Below are positions 48,076 to 60,599 of a stretch of DNA of 64,000 nt, piece after piece. Each line of letters starts with the position of its first letter. Position 1 is the stretch's first letter. The DNA comes from Lates calcarifer. Lineage: Eukaryota > Chordata > Actinopteri > Centropomidae. The stretch lies in the NCBI RefSeq assembly GCF_001640805.2, contig NC_066833.1:17790553-17854552 (forward strand), in the 5' to 3' direction. The notes under the pieces are model-generated. The model had not been told where the DNA came from. It saw only the letters and a list, made by a program, of their open reading frames with translations, and did not search any database. Made by a program: the position numbers and the translations under genes.

Positions 48076-50250
48076 GATGACACACAACATAGGCCGCAAG
48101 CCAGACCTGAAACCACAACATCACAAAGCCCATGGTATGTCCCCGAATAGTCCTCTGAGCCATGCAACCTTAACCTTTGTTATCCCTTCTGTGGTGACTA
48201 TAAACAGTATATTGTAGCTAAAACCATTACTAATTATTCATACAATGACCATATACTGCATGTGCTCTCAAATAATTACATGATAATTTATCTACAAATT
48301 AATATTTTCCATTCATAATTATTTACATTAGCCTTTGCACTTACCTTAAAACCTTCTAGTCTAAAATAAGGCTGTTACATTGAGGAAATGTATTAACATG
48401 GCACCTTGCTAAAAATCATTCATAGAAATGACAGTATATTCCTATTGATTTCTTTTTGAAAATACTCAATTATTTTTCAGGAATTTATTGAAAGCTAAAT
48501 ACAAGATCCATTCAACTCGGTGCAGAATTTATTGTCTGCAAAAATGTGATGGATTGTCCGTTTGTGCAAATGAATTACCCTGTCTAGATATTAGCTTAGC
48601 ACATTACCCACCGAGGTCATTAAGGGAGATGCAGGCTGCCACTGTCTCTCTGCAGAGCTGATAGTACTGGTGTGGGGGTCCACATGGACAGCCCAGCACA
48701 CTGTCCCCCATCATGGTCCTCTGTGAAAAGAGTGATGCTGACAGTACACTCCTGGCAATCAGTCAGCTCGCCACCCACCACTATGCGCTATCCGAGATGT
48801 GGAGAGCAGGGTATGTGCTGGTTACAGCTTAAACCCAGCAGCAGCAGGAAGACTTGCCGCCTTTGATCTTTTTTCTTTCAAAGGGCTCAAATGCTCACGC
48901 TATTGTACGCTTGAGAGACACTTCAGCCTTCACTACCCAGGAAGGAAAAAAAAAGTTAAAGTGCCGTCCACTTGTTACAGATACAGAACGATTCAAATTA
49001 AAAATAAAAGTGTAAATGGAATTAAATTTCTCAACATTGTTGATTGGTTTAACAGGAGCCATCTGTTGAGCATGTTGAGCAGGGTAAGTTGGTGTAAACT
49101 GGAGTATTAAATGTGGGGTGGAGACCTCTATCAGGACCTCTTATTAACAGAAGCTTGTTCTTGGTGGGATCTTAAGAAATCTCCCTGGCTTTATATGGCT
49201 GTCTGGGGAGAGGGTCAAACCCTGTAAGCTGTCATTGCACATGAAAGGATTAATGTCATCTTATAAGAAGGGGGGAAAAGCCGTCTTATAGTTATTTATT
49301 CTGTTTCATTCACATTCTGCTGGCTCTGTAAAAGAAAAAGGCTAATGTCTGGTCTAATTTGTAGCCCTTTAAATTCCAGACAGAGATTCTTTACATATCT
49401 CTGGAGCTCATGGCTCCTCTCGACGCAGCCCCTCTCCTCCACTCCTTCTGGGATTCCTCTTAAACCCGACCAATTTACTATCTGAAGCAAAGTGAAGATT
49501 TACATGAGTTTGTACTTGAATGGCTCCAACACTAGCCTCATGCACTAAACACTCCCACTGTAATTACCATTCGTGGATCCTGCTCTCTGATACCCCTCTC
49601 TCTCTCCTGTGCACCTAGGCCAATTGAAGGGGAGAGAAAAGGAAAATACTTATTCCCCAATGCTGATTCTTAGTGCTCCTTGTTCAGGATCTGTAATTGG
49701 ATCTGTGTTTTCGACTCCCTGCTAATAAGCAGCTTACTTTGGCTCCCTCTAGACTTGACCCACCACATTTTTGTTTTATGAATTTTACAAGGGGATTTTA
49801 ATAGATGCTTTAGGCTATGCAAAACATAGGCTGAAGGGGAGGCATAATGTGGGAGCCTTGACACAGAGTACGCCTGAGTGGCTGCTTATCATTGCGGACA
49901 GGTCTCATAACTTTCATTAAGATTGATGTAGGACAAAAGGGAATGTGTGAGAAGAGGGACATGAGAGAATATTAACCTGTGCTCCTGTAACTAACTATAA
50001 TTGTTTTGCATTCGGTCTCTCCTCAGGCAGCCGCCCTCATTATCTTTACCCGTACATGACGGCGCAGCTGATTTTTGTAGCCGGGCTTGTTAGAGGAGAT
50101 TGGAGGTCAGGGCAAACTGTAATCTGCCTTCGGTTATTTTTATGGTAGAATCCGACGGCCAGGGGCTGAAGTGGTGTATCAGTGTATTTTACAAACATAA
50201 CACCTCATTTCCTTTCATTTTACATCTGTATAATTGTTTCTGAAGTTCAC
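48076..50250. promoter_or_regulatory. Unique region with enhancer-like blocks
   Basis: 48500-48870, 49090-49300 and 49980-50180 are balanced and unique, with CpG at 50030-50160. Elsewhere it is AT-rich. The frames at 48672-49110 are not recognisable. No repeats. Confidence 0.28.
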
Positions 50251-51060
50251 TGCTCTGGGCTGTTTGAAGTTGGAGGAGGTTAAGAATCTGTTGTTTTAAA
50301 ATCAGGATTGTTTTCTCACCATGTAGTTTTTGTTAATACTTGTACATATTCAGCTTGACTCAAATGAAATGTTTAATATTAAAACAAATCTCAATTTCAT
50401 GCTATCTTTTTAAAAGGAAAGCTGAGCAGATAGTGGGATGTGAATTTTTATGTACGCGGTCTTCATCTCTCTCTCTAATGTAGAGTCCGCTGTTAGTCCA
50501 GTGCTCATTTAAAAATGGCAGAATGACAGTGTCACCCATACAGGGTCACTGAAATGAGAGGGATAGAAAAAATGTAAAGACAAGTGCTGACCCGTAGCCT
50601 ACCCACAGTTTCTTCAATCATTAAAATACTTCCAGAAACCATGGATGATTCCATAATTCATTATAGCTTATAGTATCTAAGTGATTTTTATCATGCCTGT
50701 CTACATCTCTACATTAAACCAGTTCATTTGTCTTGAAAAGAAAGAGAAATTAAAGAACATTTCCAACATTTCTCCAAATGAATGAGACAGGTGCAGTCAT
50801 AGAGGTGAATATTCAGTGAAGATGAAGCTTTCCTCGAAGGTACTAACTAAGACACTCTGTTGGGTATAGGAACACTAATGACCAACACAATCACCTATCT
50901 TGACATGAATACCAAAGATAACAAGGAGAGGTGGGAATAGGTGTAATGCTCTCTCTTTCATCCTCTCTCTTCCCGTCTGTCTCTCTCTATGGGAATCTAC
51001 CAAGCAAGCTTTACTTCATCACAAAGCTAACGTGGCATAGAACTTTTAAAACGCGCCTCG
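50251..51060. other. Desert, nothing recognised
   Basis: AT-rich unique sequence with a CTCT-rich stretch at 50947-50990. Confidence 0.5.
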
Positions 51061-51070
51061 GCTTTTGTAT

Positions 51071-51120
51071 CTTTCTCTCCCCCCCCCCCCCTCTCCCTCT
51101 CTCTCTCTCTTTCTCTCTTC
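51071..51120. repeat. C run and (TC)n tract
   Basis: A C run at 51079-51091 followed by TC repeats to 51120. It encodes the Arg/Glu repeats of the long antisense frame at 51027-51500. Confidence 0.95.
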
Positions 51121-51285
51121 TGGTTGGTAATTCTCCCATCTGGAGGATGTTTGAGAGAAACAAAGAAACAATAAGAGGAAGTTGGGAGAGGGGGTGTCAG
51201 GCTGTCAGTAATCTGACAGCTATGGTAACTACCCTCTAATCCAGACGGCTCCAGCCACGCTCCGGCCTGACACCCGCGCCTCTGA

Positions 51286-51492
51286 CTGACAGCTGAAGAC
51301 CGGGCACATTCCACAGGCAGAAGTGACATCCAGTCTATTAAGGCAGACAAGCACAAAGCAGAGATTTGCCCTGACTGCCTGGTACTGAAGCCTACTATGG
51401 GGGTGATTGGAGAGGTCCTGGAGAAGGTGTCAGACTCAAGCTCAGATGATAACCATATTGTAATGATGCTGCTGGACAATGAAGTGCCATGA
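51286..51492 (+). other. Open frame with coding-like codon use (unproven)
   Basis: 68 codons lie between two stops, with many CTG, GTG, GAG, AAG and GAC codons. It contains the stretch KHKAEICPDCLVLKP and ends LLDNEVP-stop. An acceptor-like ...ctgactgacag lies at its start (AG at 51291-51292). No family was recognised and no upstream exon could be joined. It may be chance within a GC-richer conserved block. Confidence 0.2.
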
Positions 51493-52499
51493 TTGCCCAT
51501 GCTGACAGCGGAAGTTTATGTCTGGATATCTCCCCCCCCCACCCACCCCGTCTGCATTCACAGGCAGCTCACAACACACACACAGTCTCCAGGTCCCAAC
51601 TGCCAGTCAAAAGCCTGGCCGCAAACGGGTGCACTTCTTATTCTAGCACAAGAGTGCACCAAACAGTGATCTCTAATGGACTGACCCGAGGCATGCTGCG
51701 CTGACAGGGAGAGCAGTATAATTGTTGTTTATCTTCTTCCTCTTTAGATATCTCTCTGAGCATAAAGAGACTTCTCAGTGTTCATTTGTTGCTACAGAAT
51801 AGCCCAGAATCCTGTACTTAGTTTCTTTATCACCAAAACATTCCTGGAGAAAGCCATACATGATTGCTTTTGGAGGTTTTTGCGAATGGCAGAAAAGTAT
51901 GTAATTGGTTTCACTTAAGGTTAATTATTTGCACTGGCAGGTCGCATTGTTGTAAGCCGTTCATTAGAATACACATCCAACACACAGAGCAAATGAGATG
52001 AGTTGGCTGTGCCTTATTGTAGGGTTGCTTTAAAAGAGTCCCAAAACCAAGCCAAACCTTAATGATACTCTCAGCAGCCTATATAATGGAACAAGTTTAC
52101 ATAAATTAGACCACAGAGCTGCAGGGGCATCAGACAGGCTAGACTGTTTGTATTTGAATACTTTGGCTAATTAGAAGTGCTAAGAAAGGGGGACTGAAAA
52201 TATATACTCTGCTTTTGAATTCAGTCCTGAATCTGTGCAGCATACATAAAACATTTTCCCCTCGCTTTCCTGTATCAAATGCCTATGGTTTCAACTTTAT
52301 TTCTGTATGAAGGCTGATGGTTTAAGACATAGATGATTTGATTTCCTCTACTTGCGATGTAGTTTGCAATGCCAATGCATGGTAGGAGATTTAAAAAGGG
52401 AAAAGATGAGCTAGAATAGGGATTTTCCTGTGAACGCTTCAAGTATGAAGTAAATCCCTCAAACGGCCAAACCCTAACATTTCTACAATAGAAATTATA
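51493..52499. other. Desert, nothing recognised
   Basis: Unique sequence with a C run at about 51531-51540, AT-rich after 51720. No gene or repeat family was recognised. Confidence 0.5.
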
Positions 52500-52784
52500 T
52501 TAACTGGGTGAAAGACACACGCTCTGTATCCTCTCACCCTTAGCACAACATTCAAATAAGTCTGAGAGATCTTGGTCCCAGGCGAGTTCACCAAAGGTGG
52601 CATTTCCCGTCTCCTTTTCAGCCAAAGCCTGCTCGTCTTCCATCTTACTTAGCTTGTCTTGATGGAGACTCAGGGTGCATGCCTTGCTAAGTGACAGGGA
52701 GTTAAGTATACATTCACACCATCCTGGGCTGCTAGTTAGGTTGACAGAGAGGTTCTGCAACCAGTCGGTCAACGTGAAGCTCAT
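52500..52784 (-). other. 94-codon ATG-to-stop open frame (unproven)
   Basis: Complete frame on the - strand, ATG at 52784 to TAA at 52500. It has mixed, mostly C/G-ending codons and an acidic C-terminal half (MEDEQALAEKET, WDQDLSDLFECC). No signal peptide, membrane helix or known motif was seen, and the start context is weak. No homologue is known to me. It could equally be a conserved non-coding block. Confidence 0.2.
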
Positions 52785-55249
52785 TCACACTCCAATCAGA
52801 CCAATGATACAGAATAGAGCTGTTTCAGGATTTCATTTAGAGTTTTGTATTAAAGTGTTTATCCTTTTACAACAATTTTGTTTCCTCACACACCAGATAA
52901 GTGATCAGCGTAATTATATATTTACTTTGCCACACATTTATGCATCATGCCAGGACTGTGAAAGAAATCAGATGTATTTTTTAAAATCAAATTTGAGCTA
53001 TATTGAAATCAACATGAGAAAAAAAGTGAGTGGATTTTTTTTTCTCATCTTTGCTCTTTGCTCTTTGTACATGCACACCAACATAGCCATAATGAGACAG
53101 ATAATTGAGGATATTTTTTATTCAGTGGCTAGTTAATTGGTTGCCACCAGTGTCCCAGGAAAGGTTAAATTTATGGTTGCATGTCACCAATTACAATCCC
53201 AGCTGGCTTTGTTCATCTGGAAATATTTATGGCAAAAAGTCAATGTTTTGGCGACAAATGACAGGTCGGACATGTACACATTGCAGAGCCACGGGCTGCA
53301 TGTTTCATTCTCTCACAGCATCTCATAGTCTGGGGCTGTGCATAATCTTTCCTTTTTGAGCGTGGAATCAATGTGTGCATAATCAAATTCCTATTGACAG
53401 CACTCATATCCTTCTCCCTGTGGCAGAAAAGAAGATCTTGAAGTGGGAAGGATGAATGCATTAACATCCTTTCAGTCAGTCTAGCAGATAACAAAGCTCC
53501 TTGCCTCAGTGTTAACACTGTAGATTAGGTCAAGTTTTTACCCCTCTGAGTTTCTCTCCTGTAAATGACGAGTTTTGATGTGAAACAAGCAACATGTCAA
53601 GGCGAGTTGAAAGATGTAGGCATTTTCTGCCATGTCACAATGACAGGCCGCTGAATATTTGGGCCATTAGGGGCTTATTAGTGAATAAATGACCAGATGG
53701 TTCAGTGATGCACAGAGATGGACAGAACTGGATGCTACTAATCAGCAGTGTCTGTAGCTCGGTGTCAAATCACACGACACAGTAACCCATGGCAACGGAA
53801 TAAAAGTTAACATTAGCAAGTCAATTTGAGATCTGGGTGCTGTAAACAGGGTTTCGAATAGCCCTGCTTTGCTCGCTTGAAAAAAGAGAATGTCTGTGTT
53901 TCCAGAGAGCAAATTCAATTTGAAGCAGCTGAGATGTATGGGTTTTTATGTGCAGTTTCTCCTTCATGCGCTTCTACATTTTTATATTTGGTCCTATTCA
54001 TTGAGCTCTTTGATACTCTTTGTATGGAAATTATATTACAGTTAGCTATTATTACGGCTCTAATAAGGATCTCTGTTTTGCAGTAATCTGAAGAGGTGAC
54101 CAGAAAAGCAGTAGTTTATTTTATTCAGTGCTTAATTTTTAAATAGTTTACAAAAGGATGCCAATTTTTTTGTAAGGCCAATTTTACTACTCACATTTAA
54201 AACACAAAGACAATAGGATCTCACACTTGTTTATTTCAACACCACCTCATTTTTGTGTTTGTCAATATATTCATTCAGTTTCTACTTTTGAGGTGCTTTG
54301 ATTAGTTTGATTCTGAGATGCCCCACCATCTTCTTTACAGGAGGTAACCAACAAATTTGAAAACGGCCGTGTTTGTGCTTCAGTATAATTGGTGATGGGT
54401 TGTTTTGTGACAGATGTGAAAAATGAAAAAAAAAAAAAAAGAATGTAGTGTGGGCTGCATTACACAAAACACAATACAAGATGCTCCATGTTGGAGCTGC
54501 ATATGAATGTGTGTGTGTAAACATGCGGGGTCTCTTTAATTGTATGGTTTTCTTCCAGACCCGCAGCTGACACAAACAGGCAGCCTGTTTAATGGATGAG
54601 AAGAGCTGTTTGAAGACGGTCTGTCACTTCTGATTGCTTTGCCTCTGTTCTACAGCATAATTGATCACTTGTCTACTAATGCCCCCCCATTTAACTTGAG
54701 TTCTTGCTGTCATTAACTTTAATAGATAATTTATAAATTAGGGATTTAGGAAACATGTGGAGAGAGCTAAAGAAGCCACATTATTTGCCCTTTTGGCCCA
54801 GTTGGTTAATTAAGTAGATATAAACATTACTGTGCATACCATTAGACTTTAAGGTCACAGTATAATAGTGGTAGTTCTCATATTATTTTCACACAAACAT
54901 AAAAGAAGCTCTAGTCTTCAGAAATATAGAAAAATTGTTGTCTCTCTGTTGTCATTGAGTATGATTTAACTACAGTTAGGCTTTGTGCAGATTAAGCACT
55001 CTGACTTATTGATGCATTGTAATTGTGATATTTCTCGATAAACATATTAATTTGAATAATTTATGCACACGTACTACATCCCACTCCATTATACCTTTGA
55101 ACAACAGCGTGGGCAATAAAACATAGATATTGTGAGCTTTATGTTGGGTTGAAACAGTGGGATTCCATGTTATTATCCTACCCCCCATTACATCGAATAG
55201 GAGTGCATTGTTATTATTTGTCATCATATGCTAATTACACATCATTAAT
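52785..55249. other. Desert with moderate unique blocks
   Basis: 53100-53850 is fairly balanced and unique, with TGCATAATCAAATTCC, ATTCAGTGGC and GAATAAAAGTTAACATTAGC. The rest is AT-rich, with a poly-A run at 54425-54440. No gene was recognised. Confidence 0.35.
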
Positions 55250-57119
55250 GTTAGACCTTAATGGCCCCAAGAGTGGGTAATAGGCTGTAAGGCTGAGCTG
55301 GCTGCTTGCAGGGAATCTTGAGTCTGGGGGGAGAGAACACATGCTAATGAAGCTGAGACCTTTTATCTTTGCAGATTAAAAGGGAAAAGATCACAACCCT
55401 CAAAATAAGCGTTTTGACATCTGTAATTGGAGGAGACAACAAGCTTTTGTTCTATTATAGGGAGCAGGAGGCATCAGGCTGGGTGTATAAATCTCTCCAG
55501 CAAGCTTTACTCCCTCAGTGCCTTCAGTCAGTTAGCCAAATGAAATCTCACTGCTGCTTTCATGCTTTTAGCTGCAGTTAGACAGAAGATGGAGTGCTGC
55601 TGCTTCCAAAGCAGTGCAGAGTCTGTGATCTGACTGCGTACATGTGTGAGCATGGTAGCTTAGCCTTTTCAAATTAATGGACACCCTTGTATGCTGAATA
55701 GAAACACAGAACAGTGACCCTGCCAATTATTGGGAGAATACTAAGGAGTCGCTAGCACACTTTCAGTGCTTTTGTGCAGAGAACCAAAGTTGGATTTTTT
55801 TTCCATGATCACAACATGGCTGCTTACTTTATTGCAATGATTTTGGCAAAATAATGACCAAAGCACTGAGGTCAGATAGTGAGACCCATATTGTGGTGAG
55901 CTGCAGAAGAGTGACTGAGTGTGCGCATCTGGCCCTCTCCTGCAGGCCTGGCTCAGAGCTGGAGTGAACAGCAAAGCGACAGCTGGTCCAGCATGGCTCC
56001 ATGTTTGACCCCCAGCACCATGTGTAGTCCTGGGCGGCCAGCGGCACTCCATACCCTGAAGACATGTATGCCATCCTGAACACCTGGTGGGAGGGAGCCC
56101 ACCTCAGAGCCTAGGGTCTAGTTGTGCTTACACCAGGTTAGGGATAGTGTTGAGGTGTGTAAGGCTAGATTTCAGGGTCTATGACCCTCTCAGCCCCTGA
56201 CACTTTAGCGACTCAAAAGGCTCAGAAAGCAGGGGGCTTGCTGACTGCCCATTTGCTCTGTCTCTGAGGTCCAAGCCCAGAGGTCCTGTCATCACAAAGC
56301 AGCTCAGCTGGAGGCCATAGGTGTAATGACCTACATCTATCCTTATAGAACAATATGTATGGCATCATCAGTCTGTTTATCTGGCTTGACCTCTACCAAC
56401 TGTACTTGCATTTCATTGCTCATGCTCACCTCTTCACTCTGATTATGTGAATATCCAGAAGATTTATTCTGTTCCTAAAAAGTCTGATTTCCTCACATGA
56501 ACTTTGCGAGCTGCTGTATGACACCACCTCTGCCAGGATGGTGCTGAGAAATTTTTGTACTTTAATTTATGAAATCCTGACTTTCATAGTCTCCATGACT
56601 TTCCTCCTTGTATCTGCTTATGATGAATGTTTTATGCATGAAAGCAGAAAATGTTGATCAGGGAAATTGTATGGAATTTGTCTCTATTATGCATGCTTAT
56701 CATAATTACAGCAAGATTATGCAGTAACAAAGCAGCAATGGTTATACAATAAGTCTCCTTGATAACGCAAAACAACTAAGAGATGGAATGATGGTATACT
56801 TAGGCAGTATGTGATAGTCACATAACCTCTAGGTTTTTCAGTTTTCCTCAAAAGTAAACTCTCTCACACAAATACGACTTTTAGAATAATTGCACTGCAA
56901 TGCCAAAAGAACAGAAATAATCTCAAAAATTGTGGTGCTAAAATGTCAGTTTGTTTAATTATTGCTACTTATCACAATTACCTTCTCTTTGACTTTGGTA
57001 TGTATGTAATAAGAATGTTCCTGAATGCTTCGGAGAAATGTGAAAGGTCAGATGTCAGTTTTAATATGACTAGAGCACCTCTAATGAAACACTGTTGCAA
57101 TATGTGTTGAATACGAATG
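55250..57119. other. Desert, mixed
   Basis: 55250-55600 is unique, with TGCTAATGAAGC. 55900-56340 is GC-richer, with overlapping antisense frames at 55741-56083 in different phases, judged chance. 56340-57119 is AT-rich filler. Confidence 0.35.
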
Positions 57120-58084
57120 CATTAATTTCTTAAATGTCTTTCATATTTGCAGGCGCCTCAGCCTTTTTAACTGGGATAATTTGACAGCAGCCCCCTGCCT
57201 TCCTCTGACAGCTCTGAGGAGCTGGGGCTCAGCACCTGCGTCCACCCAAGCATTAAACCTCAGATCCTGAACTCTCCTCACAAATGAACTGTCAGATCAT
57301 TACTGCGCGTGATGCAATATAATCTGTCTCAGAATTAGCATTTGGCCAAGTCCACACAGGGTTTTTTTTCCCTCCCATCTCTCTCTTCCGTACATCTAGC
57401 CCCCTCAGAAGGAGCTGGTTTGAATATGCATCTCTTCACATTTCCATGAGGGACCCACAGGGAGTACAGGCAGAGAGCAGCTTTCAGCATTAGCATGTCA
57501 GGAGGGAAGGGTCCTTTTCGTTCAGGGTCCCACTGCAGATGCTCTGCCTCACTTGTTCATTACAATTGCATTTCATCAGCTTGATGATGTCCACATGTCA
57601 ATTGAGTGTGAGGATTTTGCACACAAAGGAGCCTCAGGGAAAAGGACTTCGCTGGCTAATCAGCTGATTATCATACCTCAAATGGGGCTGTAGTGCTCTG
57701 TTACAAACGGCAGCCGTAGAGAACGAGGTGCAGGAGACAGACGTAGGACGGGCGAGTCCAGATAGGAGGGCAGCAAGCAAAGCTGATTAAACAAGCCCTG
57801 TTATGAACGCACACAGAGGAATGCAAAGTAAGCAAACAAAACGCAACCCAAGCAGTAGACAGAAGAGAGCATCAGAATATTTATGGTCATCACTGTTTTT
57901 TTTACTCTTACAACCTTAAAACCCCAAAGTGTAAATTTGGGCGTGATCGTGTTATCCTCACATTCAGTATGATGCTGTAAAGGTTAAAAAGTCAGATGGC
58001 AGATGGTGCAAAACTTGTGATTTTCTTATTTGTGTATTTTCTTGGGCCCAGTTACAGTTTGGTTTAAAAGTGTCTGAACAGGAG
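57120..58084. promoter_or_regulatory. Enhancer-like block at 57120-57720
   Basis: Balanced, unique sequence with CTAATCAGCTGATTATC (57656-57672), GCGTGATGCAATATAATC and CATTACAATTGCATTTC. No coding potential. The part after 57720 is ordinary. Confidence 0.3.
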
Positions 58085-59690
58085 GAATATCTCACTCTAG
58101 CATAGGTCTGGTGTCACAGGCACCTGGAGAGGGTACCTCATGGGGACACATAGCTGTGCTGGGAGACCTCAGTGCTCATGTGGGTAATGATGGAGAAACC
58201 TAAGCTGCTTTCACACATGCACTGCAACCCTGAACTTATTTAGACACCACCCAGATGAGCGGTATGAAAGTATGCGAATGTACGAATCAGTTGGACCGCA
58301 CATTAAGTTTACCCTTCCAGCTCCCTAGTACAAAGTCTTTGTAATATCTGATTAGCCTTTGTATGAATAGAGCAGGTAATTGTCCAGAGAATTCACAATG
58401 AGCGAGTGAGTGTTTCTATCCCACCTCCTGCACGCTCTATCCAGGCACCTTGAATCTTGTTTTGTTATCTGAATTCTGTACTAGTGATAGACTGTCCATA
58501 ATAAACAACATGTTTGAGTATACCTGGTGCCTGAACAACTTAGGCCAAAGATTGATTGATGTAACATCTGATCTATTGCTGTATGTCACTGGGTGAAGAA
58601 ACCCAAACTGGCAGTGAGGATGAATTGGCAACATCTGGCTGAGGTTCCTGTTTGAGAAGAGTTCAGCTCCCTGTATTTTTCCCTGTAACCTTAGCGTATG
58701 GAAGCCTTTATTGTACAGACAGCTTCTTGGAGTTGTGGACAAAGAGTTGTTGGTGGCACCCTAAGAACCAGGACAAGTATTGTAAGTTCTCCCATTAAGT
58801 CTGGATGATTTGTGAACTTTGAGAAGGCTTATATATAGGACTTACATAGAACTGCATCTGTCTTCTGGGGGGTATTACAAGGGGAATACAAGGTTTTGGG
58901 GTCATTGCCACAAGCCATCTCCCTGGATAACTGGAGTGAGAGCTATTTGTGAATTCTTGCATTAAGGTGGGAACTCACTTTCTTTGTGGGTGTTAGGCTT
59001 AGCCAAGTTTGTGTCTTGTCACCGATACTCTTTGTGATTTTCATTGACAGAATCTCTTGGTGCAGCCAAGGAGTGAAGAATGTCCGGTCTGGTGATTTCA
59101 GGATCAGATCTCAGCTTGTTGCAGACGATTTGATTTTTGTTTTGGGTTCATCACAGCTATGAACTATTCAACTGCTTCATCACTGCCAGATCTGAGGCCA
59201 TGGTATTCTCTCTGAAAACAGTGGATTGGCCCCATTTGAGGTGGGAGTCATTTGCTGCCCAAAGGGAATGTTCTCAGGTACCATGCGGTCCTTTTCAGGA
59301 GCAAGAGTAAAATTGCGTTTGAAATTGACAGGTGGTGTTGGCAGTGATTCAGGCATTGTACCTGACAATTGTGGTGAAAAGGACTAAGCTTTAAGCCATG
59401 GCTCCTCATTGCCACTCAGTCTACGTTCCAGCTATGGAGCTCTTGGTAGTGACAGAAAGAAAGAGATCCTGAAAAGCAGGGGTCAGAATTATTCTCCTTC
59501 ATATGGTCTCTGGGTTCACTTTTTTGGGAAAGGCTGAGGAGTTTGGAAATCTGGGGCAAACCCAGAACACTACAGAGATTACAAGATCCCACCTGGTCTA
59601 GAAATGTCTCTGGGGTTCCTCAGGAGGACATTTGAGGATATAGCTGGGTAGAAGAAAATCTAGGCTGAAAATGGATTAATGGGTGAATGT
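58085..59690 (+). mobile_element. Decayed LINE retrotransposon (endonuclease and reverse-transcriptase remnants)
   Basis: At about 58155-58205 one frame reads LGDLSAHVGNDGET, the conserved GD.NAHVG motif of an AP-type endonuclease. From about 58980 to 59160 the pattern of RT motif C and its approach is visible in pieces (VLSPILFVIF-like, then VADDLIF in place of FADD). 59195-59660 follows the usual tail of such fish LINEs (SEAMV-like, then the DYISR..WERLG..PEE region), ending in a degenerate GGATTAATGG. Stops and frameshifts are frequent, and about 600 bases between the two domains are lost or unalignable. The copy is 5'-truncated and inactive. The clade is not assigned. Confidence 0.75.
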
Positions 59691-60599
59691 TAAATGGATT
59701 GTTATTTTTGGAGTTAGTGATGGTGGTCAGTTGTTTTGTATGTATTCAGTAGCTCATTCATACCACCAGGCATGACGACAATTATTTGATCAGCTCTGAA
59801 AAATTTACATGGAGCTTACAGTACATATCTGGGGTTTTTATGTGCTGGGTTTAATTTTGCCAAAACAGCTTACATCCGCGAAGCAGTTGAACAGTTGAAT
59901 GTGAGCAGTTGGACATCAAATTTATATATAATGATCCATTTGATTAGTTTCTGACCTTGTCTTTATGTACATAGACCATTTCTTATTTTGTGTTTGTGTG
60001 CTGGTTTAAATATTGTCTGATAACGGTGTAGAGGTTCAGGAAGACTGAAATGACATAAAGACAGAACTTCTGCTAATATCATAGACCAAATAGAAACAGT
60101 GGTTTTAACAAGTAATTCATTGCTTCAAGTTGAAGAGAGAGGGAGAAGTTTTAAGTATTCAAACTTAACGGTTTGGTGATGGGTGATGAGCTTCCTAATG
60201 ATACTCGTAGACATAACCATTAGTAAAACCAGTTTACCAATATACAGTATTCTCTCATTTTAAAAAAGGCTAAATAACGGGCACTGTAGTTAAAAAAAAT
60301 TACTTTAAAAAGTAGTAGTGTAGTGCTTTTGTTGATTGTTGTGAAGAAGTAGTTAATCGTCAAAATAAAATTGTACTTTTGGTTGTCAGGTATTATTATA
60401 AGATTTATCAATCATAAGACATTCATTATTCTGAGATCCATTATGCTACATTAAGTCAAACTTACAAGTACTTGTAAGTACTGTTATTATTTTTACTATC
60501 TTAATCTAATATTTTTCTACAGAACAGCTATGTAGTCCTACAGCATCTATTGCTCACATGATTTTTATTTATCCCTGTCTCATTGGTGCATCTCATCAT
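59691..60599. other. AT-rich desert with a perfect palindrome
   Basis: AT-rich unique sequence. ACTTACAAGTACTTGTAAGT at 60460-60479 is a perfect 20-bp palindrome. The antisense frame at 60220-60411 is not recognisable. Confidence 0.5.

Noticed and set aside
47897..48167. Ser/Leu/Pro-rich minus-strand frames
   Set aside because: Entirely due to the GAGAGAGG purine tract.
51027..51500. 157-residue minus-strand frame
   Set aside because: It runs through the C run and TC tract, giving Arg/Glu repeats, and lies opposite a more coding-like + frame.
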